Positions 1 through 5,615 of a stretch of DNA of 8,176 bases are shown piece by piece; the first letter of the stretch is position 1, and each line of letters opens with the position of its first letter. Made by a program: the position numbers and the translations under genes. Origin of the DNA: Propionibacteriaceae bacterium. GTDB lineage: Bacteria > Actinomycetota > Actinomycetes > Propionibacteriales > Propionibacteriaceae. The notes under the pieces were generated by a model. The model was not told where the DNA came from. It was given only the letters and a program-made list of their open reading frames with translations, and searched no databases. The stretch is taken from NCBI GenBank assembly GCA_030450535.1, contig JAKDIK010000105.1, positions 1-8,176 on the forward strand, in the 5' to 3' direction.

Positions 1-2254
1 CGCTCGGAGCGCTGCACGAACTTGCACTCGTGATCGCGGCGTCCAGGTGCGGACGCTTGAGTCGGAGTCGGCGATCAGCCCCTGGCAGGCCGGCGACGCG
101 ATCGCCGAGGATCTCGTCGGCGTGGTGGGGGCGCTGCTCGGCGAGGACCCCCCGCTCGGGCCGGTGGACGGCGGCACACTTCGCCCGCGCGACATCGCGA
201 TCCTCGTGCGCTCGAACGGACGGGGCGCCGACCTGGCCCGGGCGCTCACCGGCGTGGGCGTCGCGGCCACCTTCTCGGGGACCTCCAGCGTTTTCGCGGC
301 CGAGGCGGCCCGCGACTGGCTCACGCTGCTGCGGGCGCTCGACCGCCGGCGGCGTCCGTACCTGCAGCGGGCATGGCTGACGGCGTTCGTGGGGGCGACG
401 GTGACCGAGTTGGCGACCGCCGACGAGGCCCGGGCCTCCGGATGGTCGCTGCTCGTGCACACGTGGTCGCGGGTGCTCGCCAGGGGCGGGGTGTGGGCGC
501 TGTTGGCCGCGATTGAGCGCGACACCGACCTCTCGGCGCGCCTGCTCGCTCATTCCGGCGGGGAACGGCTCGTGACCGACTACCGTCACCTCGCAGAAAT
601 CCTGCACGGCTGGACCATCGCCGGATCGATCGCCCGCCCGCGCGAGTTGGCGCTGCGGCTGGCCCGCGAGATCGAACAGGCATCCGGCGACGCCGAACGG
701 ACGCGGCGGCTCGAAACCGATGAGGACGCCGTCCAGATCATGACGATTCACCGGGCCAAGGGGCTGCAGTGGCCCGTCGTCCTGCTGCCGGACGCCGCCA
801 CGTCCCGCCGCGACCCCACCGACCAGGGGCAGGCTCTCATCGTGCCCGGCGAGCGCGGCCGCACACTCGATGTGGGTGGGCGTCGGGCCCCCGGACGCGA
901 CGAGCGATGGCAGAGCTGGCTCGTCGAGGAGGGCGACGAGGCGCTGAGGGCGCTCTACGTCGGGCTGACGCGGGCCGAGTCGCACGTGGTGACGTGGTGG
1001 GTCCATCACTGGAACACCCCCACAGCCCCGCTGCACCGGCTGCTGCAGGCAGCCCACGATCCCGAGACACCGGCGCGACCGGGACTCGCCTACCCCACCG
1101 GCGACCTCCCCGCCGGCGGCAGCCCGCGGCTGATCGGCTGGCTGGCGGACACGCAGGTGGGGGTGACGCCCGTCGAGCCTGGAATCCCGTCCGGGACCGG
1201 GTCGAGCGCGGAACGGGTCGGCCAGGAGGCGCTGACGGTGCGGCCCTGGCGGCGGACCATCGACCGCGACTGGCGCCGCACCTCGTACTCCGGCCTCACC
1301 GCGGAGGCCCACGAGTGGGCCCACACCGCGCCTGACACACCGTTCGTCGCCGACGAGCCGGAGGTGACGGACGTGGCCCAGGGGGGTGCCCTCGCCACGG
1401 CCTCGGCGTCCGAGGGCGCCGATCCGCGGCTGGCCGAACCCTCGCCGATGGCCGACCTGCCCGGCGGTCCGGCGTTCGGCAGCCTCGTGCACGCGGTCTA
1501 CGAGCACGTGGACGCCACCGGTCCCCACTGGCGGACGCACCTGCGCGACGCCGTGCGCGGCGCCCTGGCGCGCTGGCCCGTGGGCGGGGTCGGCCCCGAC
1601 GCCCTCACCGAGGCCCTCGCTCCGACGCTGCTGACCCCCCTGGGTCGGATCGCACCGGGGGCCACCCTGGGCGACTTCGGCCCGACCGACCGGCTCAGCG
1701 AGCTGGACTTCGAGTTTCCCCTCGCGAACCCGGCCGCCACTGTGGCCGACCTCGCCACGCTGCTCGCCGCTCATCTGCCGGCCGACGACCCGCTGGCCCC
1801 CTACCCCGAGCGGCTCGCCCACCCGCTGCTGGCCACCCAGCGGCTGCACGGTTTCCTGACCGGATCCATCGATGCCGTGTTGCGCCTCGCCGGGCCCACG
1901 GGGCGCCCCGGCCACGTGGTGGTCGACTACAAGACCAATCGACTCGCCCCGCCCGGGGAGCCTCTCACCGTGGGCCACTACACGCCCCCCGCGATGGCGG
2001 AGGCGATGATGGCGAGCCACTACCCGCTGCAGGCGCTGCTCTACTGCGTGGCGCTGCACCGCTTTCTCCGCCTGCGTTTGACCGGCTACGAACCCGAACG
2101 CGACCTGGGCGGTGTCGCCTACCTGTTCGTGCGCGGCATGGCGGGCGCGGACACCCCCGTCGTGGACGCCGGCCCGCTCGGGGTGTTCACCTGGCACCCG
2201 CCCGTCGCGTTGGTGCTCGCCGTCTCCCGACTCCTGGCCGGAGGTGCCCCGTGA
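1..2254 (+). CDS. recB: RecB, exodeoxyribonuclease V beta subunit (5'-truncated)
   Basis: RecB is the 3'-5' helicase and the only nuclease of RecBCD, which resects double-strand breaks in the cytoplasm for RecA loading. The frame is open to the left edge, so the N-terminal helicase part with Walker A is outside the window; E. coli RecB is about 1180 aa and about 750 aa are visible. From nt 47, numbering that codon as residue 1, a UvrD motif IV-like stretch (ILVRSNGRG) lies near 52-60, motif V (TIHRAKGLQW) near 233-242 and motif VI (LYVGLTRAES) near 303-312. A Pro/Ala/Glu-rich linker follows at about 425-470. The nuclease domain shows H482, D609 (GSID), D627 and K629 (VVDYKTN), which match E. 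coli H956, D1067, D1080 and K1082, then YPLQALLYCVALHRFL, which is typical of RecB rather than AddA. The last codons overlap recD by 4 nt, suggesting translational coupling. Confidence 0.93.
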   Translation, partial: ARSAARTCTRDRGVQVRTLESESAISPWQAGDAIAEDLVGVVGALLGEDPPLGPVDGGTLRPRDIAILVRSNGRGADLARALTGVGVAATFSGTSSVFAAEAARDWLTLLRALDRRRRPYLQRAWLTAFVGATVTELATADEARASGWSLLVHTWSRVLARGGVWALLAAIERDTDLSARLLAHSGGERLVTDYRHLAEILHGWTIAGSIARPRELALRLAREIEQASGDAERTRRLETDEDAVQIMTIHRAKGLQWPVVLLPDAATSRRDPTDQGQALIVPGERGRTLDVGGRRAPGRDERWQSWLVEEGDEALRALYVGLTRAESHVVTWWVHHWNTPTAPLHRLLQAAHDPETPARPGLAYPTGDLPAGGSPRLIGWLADTQVGVTPVEPGIPSGTGSSAERVGQEALTVRPWRRTIDRDWRRTSYSGLTAEAHEWAHTAPDTPFVADEPEVTDVAQGGALATASASEGADPRLAEPSPMADLPGGPAFGSLVHAVYEHVDATGPHWRTHLRDAVRGALARWPVGGVGPDALTEALAPTLLTPLGRIAPGATLGDFGPTDRLSELDFEFPLANPAATVADLATLLAAHLPADDPLAPYPERLAHPLLATQRLHGFLTGSIDAVLRLAGPTGRPGHVVVDYKTNRLAPPGEPLTVGHYTPPAMAEAMMASHYPLQALLYCVALHRFLRLRLTGYEPERDLGGVAYLFVRGMAGADTPVVDAGPLGVFTWHPPVALVLAVSRLLAGGAP

Positions 2255-3906
2255 CCGACATCGCCGTCAGCGCCCGCGGCCTGCTGGCCGATTTCTCGTC
2301 GGCCGGCGTCCTGACGTGGGCGGACGTCCACCCGGCCCAACAGCTCACCCACCTGTTCGGCGAACCGGACGAGCGCGTCCAGCTGGCGCTGGCGCTCACC
2401 GTCCGCGCAGTGCGCTCGGGATCGATCTGCCTCGAGTGGTCGCGGCTTCGCGACCTGGGTCTCGGGGAGGACGCCGTCGCGGAGATCCCTGCCGAACTGT
2501 GGCCCGAGGACGCGGGCTGGTTGGCCGCCCTGCGCGCCAGCCCAGCGGTGATGGTCGGCGACGGCTCCCCCGGCGAGCGGCCGCTCCGGTTGGTGGACGA
2601 CGCCCTCTACCTCGAGCGGCACTTCGGCGATCAGGAGGCCGTCCGGCTCGGCCTTCTCGCACGGCTGGCGGGCACGGCAACCGCCACCGGCGCGACCGGT
2701 CAGGACGAGGCGATCACCCTCGCGCTGGCCCATCGGGTGTCGGTCATCGCCGGCGGCCCGGGCACGGGCAAGACATTCACCATCCGGAGGCTGATCGAAC
2801 GGCTGCGCGGTGACGAGCCGAACGCCCTGGTGGCGCTCGCGGCCCCCACCGGCAAGGCCGCCGCCCGCATGACGGAGTCGCTGGGGGACGGATCGCTGAC
2901 GGCAGTGACGCTGCACACGCTGTTGGGGTGGCGTGCGGGCTCCCGGAACCGGTTCGTCCACGACGCCACGAACCCGCTCCCGCACGACGTGGTGGTGGTC
3001 GACGAGACGTCGATGGTGTCGATGCTGCTGATGGCGCGGCTGCTGGCGGCGCTGAAACCCTCCGCGCGCCTCGTGCTCGTCGGAGACCCCGACCAACTGG
3101 CGTCCGTGGACGCCGGCTCGGTGCTCGCCGACATCACCCGCGCGCCGGCCACACAGCCGGTGGTGGCCCGGCTGGAGCGCAACTACCGTTTCGACGGCAC
3201 GATCGCGGCGTTGGCGCGGGCGATCCGCGACGGGGAGGCCGAGGCCGCCCTCGCGGTGCTGGCCACCGGCGGGGATCACGTGGCGCTGCTCGACGGCCCG
3301 GCGGCGGGCGCCGCGTTGCGCGAGCGGGTGGTGGGTCCGGGCGTACGGCTGCTGGAGGCGGCCGCGTCCGGTTCGATCGCCGGCGCTCTGACGGCACTGG
3401 AGGAGCATCGGCTGCTGTGCGGTCACCGGCGCGGCCCGTTCGGCGTCCAGCACTGGACGCGGCAGGTGATCGCCTGGCTGGCCGAGGCGAGCCCGAAGCT
3501 GGCGGCCGAGGGCGAATTCGCGTCCGGTCGACCCGTGATGGTGACGGTCAACGCGCCCGAGTTCGGGCTGCACAACGGCGATACGGGGGTCGTGGTCGCC
3601 GGCACTCAGGGGCCGCGGGCGTGGTTCCGGCAGGGCGCCGAGATCCGGTCGCACTCGCCGTTCGTGCTCGACGGACTGACGACGGTGCACGCGATGACGG
3701 TGCACAAGGCCCAGGGCAGCCAGTTCGCCCACGTCAGCGTCGTGCTGCCGCCCGTCGGATCGCCGCTGCTGACGCGCGAGCTGCTCTACACCGCGGTGAC
3801 GCGGGCGGAGTCGTCGGTGCTGCTCGTCGGTGACCCGGACGCCGTGCGCGAGGCCATCGACAATCCCGCCCGGCGCATGAGCGGCCTGGCGCATCGGCTC
3901 CGCTGA
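2251..3906 (+). CDS. recD: RecD, exodeoxyribonuclease V alpha subunit (5'-3' helicase)
   Basis: RecD is the superfamily 1B 5'-3' helicase of RecBCD and activates the RecB nuclease. The 551-aa product is complete, slightly shorter than the 608 aa of E. coli RecD. The GTG start at 2251 overlaps the recB stop (GTGA) and has GGAGG at 2240-2244, 6 nt upstream. A RecD-type N-terminal region covers about residues 1-150. Walker A is GGPGTGKT (168-175), motif Ia APTGKAAARM (198-207), Walker B VVVVDETSM (247-255, D251 and E252), motif III LVGDPDQLASVDAGSVL (276-292), motif IV ERNYRF (309-314), motif V TVHKAQGSQF (483-492) and motif VI LLYTAVTRA (511-519, with R518 as the expected arginine finger). All helicase motifs look intact. 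Following recB directly, it shows the RecBCD rather than the AddAB system. It most likely shares the upstream recB promoter. Confidence 0.95.
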   Translation: MTDIAVSARGLLADFSSAGVLTWADVHPAQQLTHLFGEPDERVQLALALTVRAVRSGSICLEWSRLRDLGLGEDAVAEIPAELWPEDAGWLAALRASPAVMVGDGSPGERPLRLVDDALYLERHFGDQEAVRLGLLARLAGTATATGATGQDEAITLALAHRVSVIAGGPGTGKTFTIRRLIERLRGDEPNALVALAAPTGKAAARMTESLGDGSLTAVTLHTLLGWRAGSRNRFVHDATNPLPHDVVVVDETSMVSMLLMARLLAALKPSARLVLVGDPDQLASVDAGSVLADITRAPATQPVVARLERNYRFDGTIAALARAIRDGEAEAALAVLATGGDHVALLDGPAAGAALRERVVGPGVRLLEAAASGSIAGALTALEEHRLLCGHRRGPFGVQHWTRQVIAWLAEASPKLAAEGEFASGRPVMVTVNAPEFGLHNGDTGVVVAGTQGPRAWFRQGAEIRSHSPFVLDGLTTVHAMTVHKAQGSQFAHVSVVLPPVGSPLLTRELLYTAVTRAESSVLLVGDPDAVREAIDNPARRMSGLAHRLR

Positions 3907-3927
3907 GCCGTGCGGCGTCGGTTCCGC

Positions 3928-4236
3928 TCAGGTGCTGCGCGGCACGTTGCGCCCCACCTCAGCCGGGTCGTCGTACGCGCTCGGCTCATCGATGGCCTCG
4001 CCGAGCAGCGGCATGAGCGCCATCTTGGCCTGATAACCGTTGAACGAGCGCCGGTAGGAGCCGACGTCGGCCCAGGACGTCACGATCGCCCACAGGCCGG
4101 GATCGTCGAGGTTCGTCACGACCCTCGCGTCCTCGCAACCCGGGCACGCGGCGAAGAACGCGACCACGGCTTCCGCGCGGGTCAGGAAGGAGGCGTGGGC
4201 GTCCGCCCGGACCCGGAACCGGTTGATGACGAGCAT
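3928..4236 (-). CDS. Small ABM-fold (antibiotic biosynthesis monooxygenase-like) protein
   Basis: This 102-aa protein resembles the small dimeric alpha/beta-barrel ABM-like proteins that are common in actinobacteria and mostly uncharacterised. Visible hallmarks are an N-terminal strand MLVINRFRV, a helix at about 13-31, a second strand ARVVTN, then LWAIVTSWADVGSYRRSF (49-65) and a C-terminal ALMPLLGEAIDEPSAY (73-88). There is no signal peptide or membrane segment. Members of the wider fold include quinone-forming monooxygenases and heme-degrading enzymes, but no substrate or cofactor can be assigned here. In-frame ATGs also exist 12 and 24 nt upstream. I chose 4236 because family members typically begin at this strand and because GGTGG lies 5 nt upstream on the coding strand. 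It converges on recD, with 21 nt between stop codons, and diverges from the SDR gene, with 64 nt between starts. A function linked to that dehydrogenase is possible but unproven. Confidence 0.8.
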   Translation of the reverse strand: MLVINRFRVRADAHASFLTRAEAVVAFFAACPGCEDARVVTNLDDPGLWAIVTSWADVGSYRRSFNGYQAKMALMPLLGEAIDEPSAYDDPAEVGRNVPRST

Positions 4237-4251
4237 GGTCGCCACCATAAC
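4223..4251 (+). promoter_or_regulatory. Candidate promoter of the SDR gene
   Basis: TTGATG (4223-4228) and CATAAC (4246-4251) are separated by exactly 17 nt, and each matches four of six bases of the -35 and -10 consensus. Transcription would start near 4258, leaving a leader of about 40 nt before the GTG at 4301. The element lies over the 5' end of the divergent ABM-like gene, and its -10 overlaps that gene's candidate -10. The spacing is good but the hexamers are only partial matches. Confidence 0.33.
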
Positions 4252-4285
4252 GGCCATGATGGATCGCGTCGGCGACCGCCGGCGG
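4235..4285. repeat. Cluster of small dyads in the ABM/SDR divergent region
   Basis: Three perfect small inverted repeats lie close together: ATGGT-N4-ACCAT at 4235-4248, CCAT-G-ATGG at 4254-4262 and CCGCCGGCGG at 4276-4285. The first overlaps both candidate -10 elements; the last lies just before the SDR ribosome binding site. They could be operator half-sites for a dimeric regulator. The first is partly shaped by the coding and start region of the ABM-like gene, and short palindromes are common in GC-rich DNA, so function is uncertain. Confidence 0.35.
4244..4272 (-). promoter_or_regulatory. Candidate promoter of the ABM-like gene (possibly leaderless)
   Basis: On the - strand, TATGGT (4249-4244) matches four of six bases of TATAAT and fits the actinobacterial TANNNT pattern. 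It ends 7 nt before the ATG at 4236, so transcription could start at or next to the start codon, giving a leaderless mRNA. The -35 position with a 17-nt spacer (4272-4267, CCGACG) matches TTGACA at only three positions. This is inference from motif and spacing only. Confidence 0.28.
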
Positions 4286-4290
4286 GAGAA

Positions 4291-4295
4291 GGGAG
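4291..4295 (+). promoter_or_regulatory. Ribosome binding site fixing the SDR GTG start
   Basis: GGGAG, within AGAAGGGAG, lies 5 nt before GTG 4301. The frame stays open further upstream, but no better signal is seen there, and the protein from this GTG begins at the usual distance before the first Rossmann strand (RRILVTGG). Confidence 0.75.
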
Positions 4296-4300
4296 CTGAC

Positions 4301-5038
4301 GTGGCCGATCTCGATTTCACTGGACGCCGCATCCTCGTCACCGGCGGGCTGGGCGCGCTGGGCGGCGCGATCGCGGCGCGGCTGCGTGGGCTCGGCGCGA
4401 CGGTCGGTGTCAACGACGTGGCCCCCGGCGACGACCCGCTACTGATCCCTGGCGATGCGGCCGACGAGGGCGTGCCCGCTGCGGTCCTCGACGCCTTCGA
4501 GGCGTCCACCGGGGGTCGGGCAGACACGCTGTGCCTCAACGCGGGCACGGTGGTGAGCGCCAGCATCCTCGAGACATCGACAGCCGATCTGGTCCGGGTG
4601 CATCGGACCAACGTTGTGGCCGCGGTCGCTCTGGCCCAGGAGGCATCTCGCAGGTGGGTGGCCGCCGGCGAAGGGGGGCTCCTGCTCTTCACCGGATCGT
4701 GGGTCTCGGGGACGCCGTGGCCGGGCATCGCCGCCTACCGGGCATCCAAGGCGGCACTGGTGGCGTACGCAACGAGCTTCGCCCGCGAGCTGGCACCACA
4801 CGGAATCCGGGCCAACGTGATCGAGCCGGGCATCGTCGGGGCGGGCATGGCGCTGCACCAGTGGAACACCGAACCCGACTACCGGGCCCGCGCGGGGCGC
4901 GCCGTTCCCCTCGGGTCGCTCCAGACGCCCTCCTCGGTCGCCGACGCGTTCGCCGTCGCGGCCAGCCCCCTGCTGGGGTATGCGACCGGGATGGTCCTCA
5001 CCGTGGACGGCGGCGCCTCGCTCTACCCGATGGACTGA
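4301..5038 (+). CDS. SDR family NAD(P)-dependent oxidoreductase
   Basis: This 245-aa soluble protein is a short-chain dehydrogenase/reductase of the usual classical length. The cofactor loop is TGGLGALG (14-21), which fits the TGxxGxxG spacing seen in extended and atypical SDRs instead of the classical TGxxxGxG. D39 at the end of the second strand (VGVND) suggests a preference for NAD(H). LNAG lies at 79-82. The catalytic tetrad is complete: N104, S133 (TGSW), Y146 and K150 (YRASK). NVIEPGIVG and, at the C-terminus, TGMVLTVDGG match conserved family positions, so the enzyme should be active. The substrate cannot be deduced; many such enzymes act on secondary alcohols of sugars, polyols or acyl chains. 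It diverges from the ABM-like gene and lies 100 nt before zur. The GTG start is supported by the GGGAG 5 nt upstream. Confidence 0.92.
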   Translation: MADLDFTGRRILVTGGLGALGGAIAARLRGLGATVGVNDVAPGDDPLLIPGDAADEGVPAAVLDAFEASTGGRADTLCLNAGTVVSASILETSTADLVRVHRTNVVAAVALAQEASRRWVAAGEGGLLLFTGSWVSGTPWPGIAAYRASKAALVAYATSFARELAPHGIRANVIEPGIVGAGMALHQWNTEPDYRARAGRAVPLGSLQTPSSVADAFAVAASPLLGYATGMVLTVDGGASLYPMD

Positions 5039-5112
5039 TCCGCGGATGGATCCCAGCGGCTGACCCGACTGACCGACCCGGACCTCCCGACCGAAGGATC
5101 GCTCCGGGCCGC

Positions 5113-5118
5113 TAGGCT
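5113..5118 (+). promoter_or_regulatory. Candidate -10 element of zur
   Basis: TAGGCT fits the actinobacterial TANNNT -10 pattern and would place the transcript start near 5125, about 14 nt before the zur ATG and just before its ribosome binding site. No convincing -35 is seen. The rest of the 100-nt gap (5039-5138) holds a 10-bp palindrome at the SDR stop (5038-5047, ATCCGCGGAT) and a GACC/GACCG-rich stretch at about 5060-5095. I see no AT-rich Zur-box-like palindrome, so autoregulation is not visible here. Confidence 0.3.
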
Positions 5119-5138
5119 TCCCCCAGCGAGGAGGCCCC

Positions 5139-5543
5139 ATGACCCAGACACCCCCACGACGCACGCGGCAGCGGACCGCCGTCGCCGAGGTGCTCGACGG
5201 CTTGGCGGAGTTCCGCACCGCGCAGGACATCCACGACCTGCTCCGCCGCCGCGGTGAGAGCATCGGGCTGGCCACGGTGTACCGCAGCCTGCAGTCCATG
5301 GCCGAATCCGGCGAGGCCGACGTCATTCGGACGCCGGACGGCCAGTCCGCCTACCGCAGCTGCGGGCAGGGCACCGGCCACCATCACCACCTGATCTGCC
5401 GCTCGTGCGGCAGGACGGTCGAGTTCGAACTCGACTCGATGGAGTCGCTGGTGACCGACGTCGCCGCCCGGCACGGGTTCAGCGATGTCGGCCATGAGCT
5501 CGAGCTGTTCGGCCTGTGCGCCGCCTGCTCCGAGAACAACTGA
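5139..5543 (+). CDS. zur: Zur, zinc-responsive Fur-family repressor
   Basis: This 134-aa cytoplasmic DNA-binding protein of the Fur family represses zinc-uptake and zinc-sparing genes when zinc-loaded. The winged helix spans about residues 7-75, with RTRQRTAV, FRTAQDIHDLLRRRGE and recognition helix GLATVYRSLQSMAESG. The structural zinc site is C87-x2-C90 and C127-x2-C130. Ligands equivalent to those I recall for M. tuberculosis FurB (Zur) are all present: D61, C75, H82 and H84 for one site, and H81, H83, E102 and H119 for another, with about two extra residues between C75 and the HHHH run. The sequence VAARHGFSDVGHELELFGLC is typical of actinobacterial Zur rather than FurA or PerR. The ATG has a strong GAGGAGG at 5128-5134, 4 nt upstream. 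No zinc-transport genes are adjacent, so its targets lie elsewhere. Confidence 0.88.
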   Translation: MTQTPPRRTRQRTAVAEVLDGLAEFRTAQDIHDLLRRRGESIGLATVYRSLQSMAESGEADVIRTPDGQSAYRSCGQGTGHHHHLICRSCGRTVEFELDSMESLVTDVAARHGFSDVGHELELFGLCAACSENN

Positions 5544-5568
5544 GAGCCACGGCGTCCGCCGCCGGCTC
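5544..5568. terminator. Candidate bidirectional hairpin between zur and araA
   Basis: Starting right after the zur stop, GAGCC (5544-5548) pairs with GGCTC (5564-5568), and CGGC (5550-5553) pairs with GCCG (5558-5561) around a GTCC loop. That gives nine G/C-rich pairs with a small internal bulge (A opposite CC). It sits in the convergent gap where transcripts from zur and araA should end. No T-run follows on the + strand, so a canonical intrinsic terminator is not shown. Confidence 0.35.
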
Positions 5569-5583
5569 ACCGCCACCCAATCG

Positions 5584-5615
5584 GCCGGTCAGAACCCCAG
5601 CCGGTTAGAACCCCA
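5584..5615. repeat. 16-bp tandem direct duplication across the araA stop codon
   Basis: The 16-mer GCCGGTCAGAACCCCA at 5584-5599 is followed immediately by GCCGGTTAGAACCCCA at 5600-5615, with a single difference (C5590 versus T5606). The right copy contains the last two sense codons (GGG TTC) and the TAA stop of araA, plus part of the preceding ATG; the left copy is downstream of the gene. A third, shorter GCCGGT occurs at 5622-5627 inside araA. Confidence 0.9.

Noticed and set aside
1381..1386. Run of six G within recB as a possible programmed frameshift or phase-variable tract
   Set aside because: The run is short, lies in the variable linker between the helicase and nuclease domains, and the frame continues correctly into the nuclease domain on both sides.
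2119..3894. Long antisense open frame (about 590 codons) opposite recD and the recB end
   Set aside because: Its product is Arg/His/Gln/Gly-rich without recognisable motifs, and the sense strand encodes RecD with every helicase motif intact. Long antisense frames are expected in GC-rich coding DNA.
3904..3930. Imperfect inverted repeat joining the recD and ABM-like stop codons (TGAGC ... GCTCA)
   Set aside because: Only five outer pairs, then a C/C mismatch and a poorly paired interior, with no T-run. It can be explained by the two converging TGA codons and GC richness, so I do not call a terminator.
4237..4728. N-terminal extension of the ABM-like frame through the SDR gene
   Set aside because: The extension would add about 164 residues of Ser/Pro/Arg-rich sequence antisense to a well-supported SDR. 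The family start and a nearby weak ribosome binding site support 4236.
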